Source of the DNA: CAZCZZ01 sp964503335
GTDB taxonomy: Bacteria > Verrucomicrobiota > Kiritimatiellia > CAIVKH01
NCBI GenBank assembly: GCA_964503335.1
Contig: CAZCZZ010000027.1
Coordinates: 1-50,879, forward strand
Direction: 5' to 3'
DNA length: 50,879 nt
The position numbers and the translations under genes were made by a program. Position 1 is the first letter of the stretch; the number at the start of each line of letters is the position of its first letter. Positions 6,829 to 16,137 of this stretch are shown in pieces. The notes under the pieces were generated by a model. That model saw only the letters and a program-made list of their open reading frames with translations, had not been told where the DNA came from and did no database searches.

Positions 6829-9800
6829 GTGATGATGAAGAAGTTTGCGCGGGTTGGGGTGTTGGGGTTGGCTCTTCTGGCCTTTCCATCGCTTGGGTTT
6901 TCGCAATCGGTTGCGATCAATGAGGTTATGTCGTCCAACGCATCGACGGTGCAGGATGAGGACGGAACCTTCTCAGACTGGGTCGAGTTGCACAACTACG
7001 GAGCCGAAGCGGTCGATCTGACGGGGTGGGGTCTATCGGACACCGCGAGCAACCCCTTTAAGTGGTCGTTTGGCTCCGTCATCATCCAGCCCGGCGAATT
7101 CCTCATGGTCTGGGCCTCGAACAAGAATCGGCCCGCCGTCACCAATGGCAACATGTTGCACACCAGCTTCGCGATCAGTGCGGGAGGGGAAGATGTGGTG
7201 CTCACGCATTCCAACGGTACGAGAATCGACGCATTGGCCCCCGTCGCGCTCAGCGCGGACTTATCCATTGGACGCCAGCCCGACGGAACGGGCGACTGGC
7301 TTTACTTCGATGACGCTACGCCCGGCGCGGCGAACACGACGGTCGGGAGTCCTGGATCGCTGGAACCTCCGTCCTTCTCGACCGGTGGCGGTGCCTACAC
7401 GTCCGCCGTGTCCGTCGAGCTTTCGACCTCGGTGACAGGCGGCGTTGTTCGTTACACACTCGATGGGTCGGAGCCGACGACGAACTCGCCCGTGTACGCG
7501 AGTCCCATCGTCCTGGCCAGTCGCGCGGGCCAGACAAACGGGATATCGATGATCCCGACGAACTTCGAAGATCCGGGGCCGCCCTTCTATGAAGGATGGA
7601 TGGCTCCGTCCGGCGAGGTCTTCAAGATCCACACCGTGCGAGCGAAAGTGTTCAAGCCGGGCGGCCTTCCCAGCCGCCCCGTTACACAATCGTATCTCAT
7701 CGATCCCGCAGGCATCGGCCGCTTCTCCATGCCCGTCATGTCGCTCGCTACGGATGATGCGAACCTGTTCAGCAACGAAACGGGCATCTACGTGAAGGGC
7801 CACCACACGAACTATGCGCAGAGCGGCAGCGCGTGGGAACGCCCGGGCTCCCTGGAGTTCATCAACACGAACGGCTCCGTGGCGTTCAATACCGAGATCG
7901 GCGTTCGCATCAACGGCAACTCCACCCGCACGCGACCGCGCAAGGCGCTCCGCATCTACGCCAAGAATCCGAACACGCTTCCGTTCCAGCTCTTCCCCGA
8001 CAAGACGGTCAGCCAGTTCAGCACATTCCTGCTCCGCGCGGGCGGCAACGATTGGGGCAACACGATCTTCCGCGATGCGTACATGCAGTCGCTCGTCGCC
8101 CACACCGGCCTCGACCGTCAGCATTCGCGCCCTGTCGTGGTCTTCATCAACGGCGAATACTGGGGCGTTCACAACATCCGCGACCGCTTCGATGAAGGCT
8201 ACTTCAAGAATCACTACGGGCTGACCGAGAGCGATTACGTTCAGCTTGATACCGTCGTCACACCGCCCGCAAATGGTTTTCCCATCTACGACACGGGCAA
8301 CGAGGCCTACGTCGCGGACTACTTTGATCTCATGAGCTTCGTCAACGAGCAGGGTGTTGTCTCGACGGCCAACTACGCAGCTGTGACGGAGAGAATCGAT
8401 ATCGGGAACTTCGCCGACTACTACGCGACGGAGATCTACTCCGGCAACTCCGACTGGCCCGGAAACAACGTGCGCTTGTGGCGATCCGTTTCCACCAACC
8501 GCGCGCCGGACGCTCCCTATCGCCACGACGGACGCTGGCGCTGGATGCTGTTCGACACGGATCTCGCGCTCGGCGCTGACTTCTTCTACGTGCCCGGCCA
8601 CGACGACTTCGCCCAGTACAATGCCCTCGCGCAAGCAGCCTCGCCCGTGCAGACGTATGGCGCGAATTCAACGAACGCGACGCTTCTCTTCCGTCGCCTC
8701 CTCGAGAGTCCGCAATTCAAGAAGCTCTTTGTCACGCGATTCAGCGACCACTTGAATACGTCTTTCACCACAAATCGCGCCGTCGCGCAGTTGAACAGCA
8801 TGGCTGCACTATATGCACCCGAGATGGCCGAGCATGCCGCGCGCTGGGGCAAGCCAACAAACTGGAGCAACGACGTGGATCGCATCCGCCAGTATGTAAG
8901 CCAGCGCAACGGCGCCGTATGGGGCCACCTGCGCGCGTTCTTCGCTCTCCAGGAGAGCAAGTCCATCACGGTAGATGTGAGCGACCGCTCCGAAGGGCTC
9001 GTGCAGGTCAACTCGGTTACACTGGACGAGACAACGCCCGGCGTCAGCACGTCCGTATATCCGTGGAGTGGAACGTACTTTCCCGACTATCCCGTCAGCC
9101 TGACCGCCACGGTGAAACCCGGGCACCGGTTCGTCATGTGGGTCGATGCCGCGAGCAGCAACACCCTTTCGACCAACACTTCATTCGAGATCACGCTCAC
9201 GTCGAATCGCAGCGTGCGCGCAATCTTCGAGCAGGACCCCGGCTCCTTCGTTCCCGCGTTCCACGACCTGGCGCTCGGCAGCTACACGTTCGCGGCGTGG
9301 AGCTCCAATGCGGCGGCGGGCACGTATCCGTCGAATATGATCTTCGAGCAAACCGCGACGCTGGATCCGGGGCTCGCCGTGGACATGGATTCGTATTGGA
9401 CGCTGCCCTACAATCTCGCAAGCCGCAGCCGCATCAACGGCCTCGACGACAACGGCGTCGCGTTCATCAATACAGGGAATGCACAGGACCTGCCGGGCGC
9501 CGGTTTCGTCGGCACGGCCATCGCGGCGTTCTCGACGAAAGGGCGCACGAATGTCCAAGTCACATGGACCGGCGGCACCGTCACGCCAAACGTGCGGGTG
9601 CAGGCGATTCGACTGCAATATCGCGTCGGCGCGAGCGGCCCCTTCACCGATGTCCTCGACGGTTCCGGGCAACCCGTGGAATACGTGCGCAATGCCACGG
9701 CGGGTCACAGCCAGGTGATCGGGCCCGTCACGCTTCCGGCGGAAGCCGCAAACCGGTCCTATATCCAGCTACGCTGGAAATACTACTTCGTCAGCGGCGC

Positions 9801-12435
9801 GAGCAGCGCCCGCGCGCAACTCCGGCTCGACGATATTCTCGTCACCTCGCAGCGCGTGAATCTTCCTCCGGCGGCCGAAGCGGGTACCAACGTGACCGTC
9901 GCGCTCGACGGTGGGGAAGTGACCCTCGACGGTTCGGCGTCGCTGGACTCCGACGGAACGATCGCTGCATACCAGTGGACGCAGCTCGCGGGCCCTTCCG
10001 TCGCGATCAGCAACGCAACACAGGCCGTGGCCTCCGTCACGATTCCTGAAGCGACAAGCAACACTTCCTACGTCTTTGCATTGGAAGTCACGGACAACGA
10101 CGGCTCGACGGGCAGCGACTCCGTAACGGTCAGCCAGCAGGCACCTCCGCTGTTGAAGACGTTTCCGCAGGTCTATCTCCGCGGCACTCCCAATACGTGG
10201 GGAACGACCTTGATGACCCTGGTCAGCAACTACGTGTGGGAAATTCAAGCGTCGTTCGGGTCGGCAACGAATGAACGCTTCAAGTTCGACATATACGGTG
10301 ACTGGATCCTGAACTACGGCGATTCGGACCGGAACCGCATCGGCGACGAATACGGGGCCGACATCATGATCACGAACGGAGCGGGCGACTACCTCATCCG
10401 TTTCAACGACCAGAGCCTCGCCTACACCGTAAAGAAGGTCTTCCCGCCTTCGCCTCCCGTGGCGGTCGCGGGTTCCAACCAGGTCGTCTACTACGCCGGC
10501 GAAGCCGTTGCGCTCGATGGCTCTGCTTCGTACGACGTCGACGGGTATGTCGTTTCGCACCAGTGGACACAGCTCAGCGGACCCGAGGTGATCCTGTCGG
10601 GTTCAAACACGGAGCATGCGACGGCCTTTATTCCGGCGCAGACCTCCGCGACGACCTATGTATTCGCCTTGATTGTCACGGACGACAGCGGCCTGTCATC
10701 CACCGGGACTGTCACGGTGTCGCAAGTTGCGCCGCCGCTGTTGCGCACGTATCCAACGATGTACCTCAAGGGCTCGCTGAACGGGTGGAGCAACACGCTG
10801 CCGATGACCCTCGTGAGCAACTACGTGTGGGAGATCCAGGCGGCCTTCGGTCCTTCAACAAACGAACGCATCAAATTCGATGCGTATGGCAACTGGGCCA
10901 CGAACTGGGGCGACACGAACAACGACTTCATCGGTGATCCGATGGGGGCGAACATCCGGGTGACCGCGGGCGAAGGCGTGTACACGATCCGGTTCAACGA
11001 CCAGTCGCTGCGCTACTGGCTCATCAAGCACATCGTCAATCAACCGCCCGCGGTGAACGCGGGGACGAACCAGACCATCGCGCTCGAAGGCGGCAATGTG
11101 ACACTGAACGGCAGCGCCTCGTTCGATAACGAAGGTTTCATCGTTTCCCACGCGTGGAGCCAGCGATCGGGACCCGTGGCCATCATCGCCAACGCGAGCA
11201 ACGCGATCGCCAGCGCATCCATTCCGGCTCGAACCTCTACAACCACGTATGTGTTTGCCCTTGTGGTCACGGACGACGGCGGCCTTTCTTCCACGGGCAC
11301 GGTGAGCGTGACGCAACAAGCTCCGCCGCTTCTGAGAACCTATCCCACGATGTACTTCCGCGGCACTCCGAACGGCTGGAGCACCAACGCCATGGAGCTG
11401 GTGAGCAACTACGTGTGGGAAATCCAGGCCTCGTTCGGCGCGGCCACCAACGAGCGTTTCAAATTTGATGCGTACGGCAACTGGGCCACGAACTCGAACT
11501 GGGGCGACACGAACAAGGACTTCGTCGCGGATCGCATGGGGTCCGACATCCTGATTGGGCAGGGCTCCGGCACGTACACGATCCGCTTCAACGACCAGAA
11601 CCGGAAATACTGGGTCATGAAGAACGGCGCGCCTTTTGTGAGCGCGTATTCGAACATGAGCGTCGCAGGGCTTTTTAATGGCTGGAATGCGTCGGCGAAG
11701 AACATGCAGTTGGTCGCAGACCGCACCTGGACCTACGACGTCGTCCTTGTCGCGCCGACGGAATTCAAGTTCGCCGCGAATTCGGGCTGGGCCATCAACT
11801 GGGGCGACCGGAATCCATCCGGCACGACGATCCCCCTCAACGGCATTGCCGAAACCAGCGCGGCGAACATCCGCGTCACCTCGGCGCTGAACGGGGCGTA
11901 CCGCATTCTCTTCAACGAATCGACCCGGGCCTTCAGCATGCACCCGTTGGTGTCGAGCGATCCCGCGGGCGACGCGGCGACTACCGCTTCCGCGCAGAAC
12001 ACGGCTTGGGAACGGCTGTACCGTGTCGATCTGCTCGACGGCTCGCAGCGACTGTTGGACATCGACGGTGATGGATTGGACGCTCTGCGCGAGTCGTACG
12101 CGAACAGCGATCCATTTCTTCCGGATTCGGACGGCGACACGATCGGCGATGGCCATGAAGTCATCGCCGGCACCGATGCCTCGGACTCCTTCTCGTTCCT
12201 CGATGTTGTGGTCGAACACGTTGACGGGCGGAGTTTCGTCCGCTGGCAGGGTGTTCCGGGGCGCACGTATGCCCTCGAGTCCTGCACCGACATCACACGC
12301 GGTGCGTGGCACGCGTGGCCGGGCCTTGAAACAATCGATGGCGCGGGCCGAATCCTATCCGTCGAGATCACGGACATCCTGAACGCCGGCAACAAGCAGT
12401 TCCGCCTCCGCGTGGTTGAGGCGCCCGCGCTATAG
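6829..12435 (+). CDS. Giant exported LTD/CotH/PKD/starch-binding-like multidomain protein
   Basis: 1868 residues. Signal peptide about 1-26. Lamin-tail domain about 27-150 (INEVMSSN...WVELHNYG...LTGWGLSD). Chitobiase C-terminal-like domain about 183-295 (VRYTLDGSEPTTNSPVY). CotH kinase-like domain about 298-710 with RINGNSTR, LRAGGNDW, FINGEYWGVHNIRDRFDE and MLFDTDLALG; CotH proteins are secretory-pathway protein kinases. Then a basic repeat-like domain (about 715-805) and a beta-sandwich (about 812-1010). Three PKD-plus-binding-module pairs follow at about 1014-1204, 1207-1402 and 1404-1602, with a fourth binding module at 1604-1710. The modules (FRGTPNGWS...NERFKFD..GNW..NWGD) resemble CBM20/48-type starch-binding folds. 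A DxDGDxxxD calcium-binding stretch (about 1743-1785) precedes the C-terminal domain. The stop overlaps that of the convergent gene. Confidence 0.85.
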   Translation: MMMKKFARVGVLGLALLAFPSLGFSQSVAINEVMSSNASTVQDEDGTFSDWVELHNYGAEAVDLTGWGLSDTASNPFKWSFGSVIIQPGEFLMVWASNKNRPAVTNGNMLHTSFAISAGGEDVVLTHSNGTRIDALAPVALSADLSIGRQPDGTGDWLYFDDATPGAANTTVGSPGSLEPPSFSTGGGAYTSAVSVELSTSVTGGVVRYTLDGSEPTTNSPVYASPIVLASRAGQTNGISMIPTNFEDPGPPFYEGWMAPSGEVFKIHTVRAKVFKPGGLPSRPVTQSYLIDPAGIGRFSMPVMSLATDDANLFSNETGIYVKGHHTNYAQSGSAWERPGSLEFINTNGSVAFNTEIGVRINGNSTRTRPRKALRIYAKNPNTLPFQLFPDKTVSQFSTFLLRAGGNDWGNTIFRDAYMQSLVAHTGLDRQHSRPVVVFINGEYWGVHNIRDRFDEGYFKNHYGLTESDYVQLDTVVTPPANGFPIYDTGNEAYVADYFDLMSFVNEQGVVSTANYAAVTERIDIGNFADYYATEIYSGNSDWPGNNVRLWRSVSTNRAPDAPYRHDGRWRWMLFDTDLALGADFFYVPGHDDFAQYNALAQAASPVQTYGANSTNATLLFRRLLESPQFKKLFVTRFSDHLNTSFTTNRAVAQLNSMAALYAPEMAEHAARWGKPTNWSNDVDRIRQYVSQRNGAVWGHLRAFFALQESKSITVDVSDRSEGLVQVNSVTLDETTPGVSTSVYPWSGTYFPDYPVSLTATVKPGHRFVMWVDAASSNTLSTNTSFEITLTSNRSVRAIFEQDPGSFVPAFHDLALGSYTFAAWSSNAAAGTYPSNMIFEQTATLDPGLAVDMDSYWTLPYNLASRSRINGLDDNGVAFINTGNAQDLPGAGFVGTAIAAFSTKGRTNVQVTWTGGTVTPNVRVQAIRLQYRVGASGPFTDVLDGSGQPVEYVRNATAGHSQVIGPVTLPAEAANRSYIQLRWKYYFVSGASSARAQLRLDDILVTSQRVNLPPAAEAGTNVTVALDGGEVTLDGSASLDSDGTIAAYQWTQLAGPSVAISNATQAVASVTIPEATSNTSYVFALEVTDNDGSTGSDSVTVSQQAPPLLKTFPQVYLRGTPNTWGTTLMTLVSNYVWEIQASFGSATNERFKFDIYGDWILNYGDSDRNRIGDEYGADIMITNGAGDYLIRFNDQSLAYTVKKVFPPSPPVAVAGSNQVVYYAGEAVALDGSASYDVDGYVVSHQWTQLSGPEVILSGSNTEHATAFIPAQTSATTYVFALIVTDDSGLSSTGTVTVSQVAPPLLRTYPTMYLKGSLNGWSNTLPMTLVSNYVWEIQAAFGPSTNERIKFDAYGNWATNWGDTNNDFIGDPMGANIRVTAGEGVYTIRFNDQSLRYWLIKHIVNQPPAVNAGTNQTIALEGGNVTLNGSASFDNEGFIVSHAWSQRSGPVAIIANASNAIASASIPARTSTTTYVFALVVTDDGGLSSTGTVSVTQQAPPLLRTYPTMYFRGTPNGWSTNAMELVSNYVWEIQASFGAATNERFKFDAYGNWATNSNWGDTNKDFVADRMGSDILIGQGSGTYTIRFNDQNRKYWVMKNGAPFVSAYSNMSVAGLFNGWNASAKNMQLVADRTWTYDVVLVAPTEFKFAANSGWAINWGDRNPSGTTIPLNGIAETSAANIRVTSALNGAYRILFNESTRAFSMHPLVSSDPAGDAATTASAQNTAWERLYRVDLLDGSQRLLDIDGDGLDALRESYANSDPFLPDSDGDTIGDGHEVIAGTDASDSFSFLDVVVEHVDGRSFVRWQGVPGRTYALESCTDITRGAWHAWPGLETIDGAGRILSVEITDILNAGNKQFRLRVVEAPAL

Positions 12436-13821
12436 TTCGCTGTGCAGCCAGCCCATGCTTTCGACGTAGCGAAGCAGCGCGGGGTCATCGGCTGACATCG
12501 GTCGGAGCCAAAGCCCCTTGTACTCGCGGCGCCACCACAGGCCTTCCTTGCGGTCTGTGGTGAACCGATACCCGTAGAAAGCTGCGCGAATGAACTGCGG
12601 CGGTGATTCGGGGAACGGATTATGTCGCAGCAGTCCCGCAATCTTCGGATCGCCGTTCAGCAGCTTGTAGATCATGTGGATGAGCCACGGGTTCTGATCC
12701 GGCTGCTGCATGGCCGCGAACCAGATCTGCCAGTCGATACGGCTCTGGTAGGGAGCGATGACCGGAGGACGCCGCGCGGGATCGCCTGGTTTTCCGAGAA
12801 ACTCATAGGCCTGCCATGTAGCGCCATCGTTTGATCCTTCGAGCACAATCTCGTGTCGCACTTTTCCCACGGAACCAAAGGCTCCGTATGTGTTCATGAG
12901 GTGGAGCGGGTCAAACGACGCGTTCATCCTCTGCCCTGGTGAGATCATGTTCCGTATCGGGTTGATGGACAGGACGCCGAGAACTATTGATAACGCGATG
13001 ATCACACCTTTCCGGAGCCGGCCTGACCCCAGGCCGGGCGTTGTCGCTTCACCCAGGCACGAGATCGCGATGACAATGGTCAGCCAGTTCAGCCACGACA
13101 GATTTCCGCTCAGGATCAGCAGGCCCTGGAAAATGATCGTAAGAATTCCGGCCCATCGCCGGATGGGCTGCGGTGCGAAGTAGAAGAACGGAACGATCAG
13201 CTCTACGAAATGATTGAATAGACATCCGGTCTGATGGAACCACATCGGCATCTGGTGCAGATACCAGCTCAGCGCGTTGGGGATGGGTTGCGTCTCGTAG
13301 TGAAACGCGAGGCACGTCAGATCGCGCCAGCATTCATCGCCGCGCAGCTTGATCAGCCCGGCGCCGAACATCACGCGGAACAGCATCCAGCGGTACCAGA
13401 AAAGGATGATGGTTGATGAGAAAGGATTCATGTTGGATGGGCGGAGGGAGCTGAGAGGGCAAAGAAAGATGGCGAGGAAGCCGGCTTCAAGCGTCATCGT
13501 TTCCCAGCCGTAGCCATAGAAGACCTGCCCGACGTGGACATACGACATGTAGAGGAGCCACAGCGCGAGCATCAGAATCGCGTTGCTGATCCCGAGCAGC
13601 ACGAGGACCGACAAAGCAAACCCGACCCACGCGCCCGCCTGAAGGGCGACATCGCTGCAGTAATTCCAGAAAAGGGTCGGCAGCTCGTAGAAGCAAACCC
13701 GCTCCTTCACCAGCGACAGGAACAGATCTGCGGGTAACAACCCGTCGTGTCCCAACAACGGAATCACCTGCCGGGCCAGTGAAAAGAACGCCACGCAGTA
13801 GATGAACCCGATTCCGCGGAG
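12430..13821 (-). CDS. Lipase maturation factor family protein, 5' end lost in scaffold gap
   Basis: 463 residues are visible; the first codon read is adjacent to the N run, so the start is missing. It has multiple membrane segments. Family landmarks: RGIGFIYCVAFFSL, LIGHDGLLPADLF-like start of the first loop, GYGWETMTLEAGFLAIFL, KLRGDECWRDLTCLAFHYET, QPIPNALSWYLHQMP and, near the end, SRIDWQIWFAA, NPFPESPPQFIRAAFY and the Trp-rich WWRREYKGLW. This order matches eukaryotic LMF1/LMF2 and their bacterial homologues. LMF1 helps fold dimeric lipases in the ER; what the bacterial proteins do is unclear. Convergent with the CotH gene, and the two TAG stops are read from the same CTATAG hexamer at 12430-12435. 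Confidence 0.88.
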   Translation of the reverse strand, partial: LRGIGFIYCVAFFSLARQVIPLLGHDGLLPADLFLSLVKERVCFYELPTLFWNYCSDVALQAGAWVGFALSVLVLLGISNAILMLALWLLYMSYVHVGQVFYGYGWETMTLEAGFLAIFLCPLSSLRPSNMNPFSSTIILFWYRWMLFRVMFGAGLIKLRGDECWRDLTCLAFHYETQPIPNALSWYLHQMPMWFHQTGCLFNHFVELIVPFFYFAPQPIRRWAGILTIIFQGLLILSGNLSWLNWLTIVIAISCLGEATTPGLGSGRLRKGVIIALSIVLGVLSINPIRNMISPGQRMNASFDPLHLMNTYGAFGSVGKVRHEIVLEGSNDGATWQAYEFLGKPGDPARRPPVIAPYQSRIDWQIWFAAMQQPDQNPWLIHMIYKLLNGDPKIAGLLRHNPFPESPPQFIRAAFYGYRFTTDRKEGLWWRREYKGLWLRPMSADDPALLRYVESMGWLHSEL

Positions 13822-13921
13822 NNNNNNNNNNNNNNNNNNNNNNNNNNNNNNNNNNNNNNNNNNNNNNNNNNNNNNNNNNNNNNNNNNNNNNNNNNNNNNN
13901 NNNNNNNNNNNNNNNNNNNNN
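13822..13921. other. Assembly gap of 100 N
   Basis: Exactly 100 undetermined bases, the usual placeholder for a scaffold join of unknown length. It removes the 5' end of the lipase maturation factor gene and whatever lay between it and the zinc-ribbon gene. Linkage of the two sides depends on the scaffolding. Confidence 0.98.
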
Positions 13922-13943
13922 GTGATTGGACCATCGTCGCGGC

Positions 13944-14348
13944 ATGATGCCGTGTCCATCGTGCCGGGTGCCGACCGTGGTGCTCGAGTTGAGGGGGGTG
14001 GAGGTTGACTACTGCCTCTCGTGCAGGGGGCTTTGGCTGGACACCGGCGAGCTCGATGTCCTTCTGGGTGCCGAGCTGGGAACGCCGCCGACCCAGTGGT
14101 TGGAGACGGGGAAGCTTGGCAAACGCCTCTGTCCCCATTGCTCGCGCTCGCTCCGCCTCGCGCATTTCCCCGGTACGACCGTTGAACTGGATGTCTGCGC
14201 GAACGGACACGGGGTCTGGATCGATCCGGGTGAGCTGGAATCGCTTCTTGGTTCGGGCGCACATGGGATTGAGATCGAGACGCTGTCGGGTTATATTCGC
14301 GACTTGTTAGGTAAGAACGCGGCGCGCGCCGCAGAAGAAGGAGTCTGA
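13944..14348 (+). CDS. Double TFIIB-type zinc-ribbon protein
   Basis: 134 residues from the ATG at 13944 (a second ATG follows at once). Two repeats of the zf-TFIIB pattern are visible: CPSC...VDYCLSCRGLWLDTGELDVLL at the N-terminus and CPHC...LDVCANGHGVWIDPGELESLL in the middle. The first repeat has four Cys ligands; the second has CPHC and C-x2-(G)H. The C-terminal 30 residues are helical and basic. Proteins of this type are common next to LemA and M48 genes and may act as small metal-binding adaptors; the function is not known. The stop lies 3 bp before the lemA start, so it is the first visible gene of a three-gene operon. Sequence upstream is lost in the gap. Confidence 0.8.
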   Translation: MMPCPSCRVPTVVLELRGVEVDYCLSCRGLWLDTGELDVLLGAELGTPPTQWLETGKLGKRLCPHCSRSLRLAHFPGTTVELDVCANGHGVWIDPGELESLLGSGAHGIEIETLSGYIRDLLGKNAARAAEEGV

Positions 14349-14351
14349 GTC

Positions 14352-14912
14352 ATGGCCTTGATGATCCTGCTCGGTGTGATCGCGGTGCTCGTCCTCTGGT
14401 TTGTCGCGACCTACAACACGCTCGTCAGTCGCCGCAACGAAGTGAAGAACGCGTGGGCGCAGATCGACGTGCAGCTGAAGCGCCGCCACGACCTGATTCC
14501 CAACCTGATCGAAACCGTGAAGGGCTACATGAAGCACGAGCGCGAGACGCTCGAGTCCGTGACACGCGCCCGCGCCGGAGCCGTCAGCGCAAACGCCAGC
14601 GGCAACGTGCACCAGATAGCGCAGGCCGAAGGCCAGCTCATGGGCGCCTTGCGCGGCTTCTACGCCGTGGCGGAAAATTATCCCGACCTCAAGGCGAACA
14701 CGAATTTCCTCGGCTTGCAGGAGGAGCTGACCTCGACCGAGAACAAGATCAGCTTCGCCCGCCAGTTCTATAACGACGCAGTGATGAAGTTGAACAACCT
14801 CATCGAGAGCATCCCGAGCAACATCGTTGCCGCCGTCGGAGGCTTCAAGCGCGGCGAGTTCTTCGAGATCACCGACGAGGCCGAGCGCGCGGTGCCGACC
14901 GTGAAGTTCTAA
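14352..14912 (+). CDS. lemA: LemA family membrane protein
   Basis: 186 residues. One N-terminal membrane segment (MILLGVIAVLVLWFVATYN) is followed by the signature NTLVSRRNEVKNAWAQIDVQ, KRRHDLIPNLIETVKGYMKHE, the ENYPDLKANTNFLGLQEELT block and ENKISFARQFYNDAVMKLN. Length and order are standard for LemA. The family has an N-out membrane anchor and a helical domain; it is repeatedly found beside HtpX-like proteases, but its molecular role is not established. Strong Shine-Dalgarno (AAGGAG) overlapping the end of the zinc-ribbon gene. It lies 12 bp upstream of the M48 protease. Confidence 0.95.
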   Translation: MALMILLGVIAVLVLWFVATYNTLVSRRNEVKNAWAQIDVQLKRRHDLIPNLIETVKGYMKHERETLESVTRARAGAVSANASGNVHQIAQAEGQLMGALRGFYAVAENYPDLKANTNFLGLQEELTSTENKISFARQFYNDAVMKLNNLIESIPSNIVAAVGGFKRGEFFEITDEAERAVPTVKF

Positions 14913-14924
14913 CGCCGGGCCTCC

Positions 14925-16091
14925 ATGTGGGACCTGATTCGAGCGAACCAGCGCAGGTCGGGCGTCCTTATCGTGGCGCTCGGTATGCTGCTGGGCCTGC
15001 TCGGAGCCGCGATCGGGTACACGCTTGATCCCTCCTTCGCCCCGGTCGGTGTGGTCGGTGCGCTGGCCATCTGGGGTGTCCTTCTGCTGACTTCGCTCGC
15101 CGGTGGGGAGAGTCTGCTTCTCGGCCAGGCCGGTGCGCGCGAGGTGGATCACAACCAGGCGCCCCAGCTCTTCAATGTGGTCGAGGAAATGCAGATCGCA
15201 TCGGGGCTTTCTGCGACGCCCCGCGTCTTCATCATCGACAATCCGGTGCCGAACGCATTCGCCGTCGGGCTCAACGAAAAACGCGCCGCCGTGGCCGTGA
15301 CCACCGGGTTGATGGCGCGATTGAATCGCGATGAACTGCAGGGCGTGATCGCCCACGAGATCGCCCACATCCGCAATCGCGATACGCTCTTCATGACGCT
15401 CGCCGGCGTAACGCTCGGCGCGGTCGTGATGCTGGCCGACATGTACTTCCGCGGACTTCGCTACGGCAGCTACCGCGGACGGCGCTCGTCGAACGATTCG
15501 AATCAAGCCGCGGCGATCATGGCCGTCATCGCCGTGCTGCTCGCGATCCTTGCCCCGCTGCTCGCGCAACTCCTCTACTTCGCCTGCTCACGCCAGCGCG
15601 AGTATCTCGCCGACGCCTGTGGCGCGCAGTTTACCCGCTATCCCGAAGGCCTCGCCTCCGCCCTGGAGAAGGTCGCAGGGCAGCAGGCTCCCGCCGCGGA
15701 GGTCAGCCGCGTGCTAGCCCCGATGTACATTGCGCCGCCTAGCCAGGCGATGAGCCTGATGAGCACGCACCCGCCGATGGAGAAGCGCGTAAACATCCTG
15801 CGCGGTATGTCGGGCGACTCATCGCTCGCCGCGTACGAGAAGGCATACCGCGCGATGGGCGGCGGAAAGAAGGCCTTGTTCCGCGACACCCTGTCCAACG
15901 TGGTGCCCGCTCGCGCGCCGACCGTTGCGACATCCGAAGGATGGCGTTCCGCAAAGAACACCCTGCACAACCTGAACGACATGCGCATCCTCGATTGCAC
16001 CTGCGGCCTGCGCATCAAGCTGCCACCCGGCTTCGCGAATCCCTCCCTGAATTGTCCCCGCTGCGGTAAATCCATAGATCTCGCCTCATAG
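14925..16091 (+). CDS. HtpX-like M48 membrane protease with C-terminal zinc ribbon
   Basis: 388 residues. Two N-terminal membrane segments (about 14-35 and 44-60), PNAFAVG, then the zinc site HEIAHIRNRDTL (about 144-155) and the third ligand in RQREYLADACG after a further hydrophobic pair. This is the HtpX layout for an inner-membrane quality-control protease. The last 35 residues hold an extra treble-clef-like motif, C-x-C-G...CPRCGKS, not found in E. coli HtpX. The C-terminal zinc ribbon and the upstream double zinc-ribbon protein suggest that metal-binding adaptors are part of this protease system; that link is inference. Confidence 0.9.
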   Translation: MWDLIRANQRRSGVLIVALGMLLGLLGAAIGYTLDPSFAPVGVVGALAIWGVLLLTSLAGGESLLLGQAGAREVDHNQAPQLFNVVEEMQIASGLSATPRVFIIDNPVPNAFAVGLNEKRAAVAVTTGLMARLNRDELQGVIAHEIAHIRNRDTLFMTLAGVTLGAVVMLADMYFRGLRYGSYRGRRSSNDSNQAAAIMAVIAVLLAILAPLLAQLLYFACSRQREYLADACGAQFTRYPEGLASALEKVAGQQAPAAEVSRVLAPMYIAPPSQAMSLMSTHPPMEKRVNILRGMSGDSSLAAYEKAYRAMGGGKKALFRDTLSNVVPARAPTVATSEGWRSAKNTLHNLNDMRILDCTCGLRIKLPPGFANPSLNCPRCGKSIDLAS

Positions 16092-16137
16092 TCTTTTTCG
16101 TTGCAAATGCATCCCCGGCTCGGGATATCTGCACGGC

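Noticed and set aside
10855..12312. A 485-codon antisense frame under the CotH gene
   Set aside because: The minus frame is Arg/Val/Asp-rich without domains; the plus strand has clear repeated modules.
13822..14262. Continuation of the lipase maturation factor gene across the gap
   Set aside because: Beyond the N run the frame is the antisense of the zinc-ribbon gene; continuity over an unknown gap has no support.
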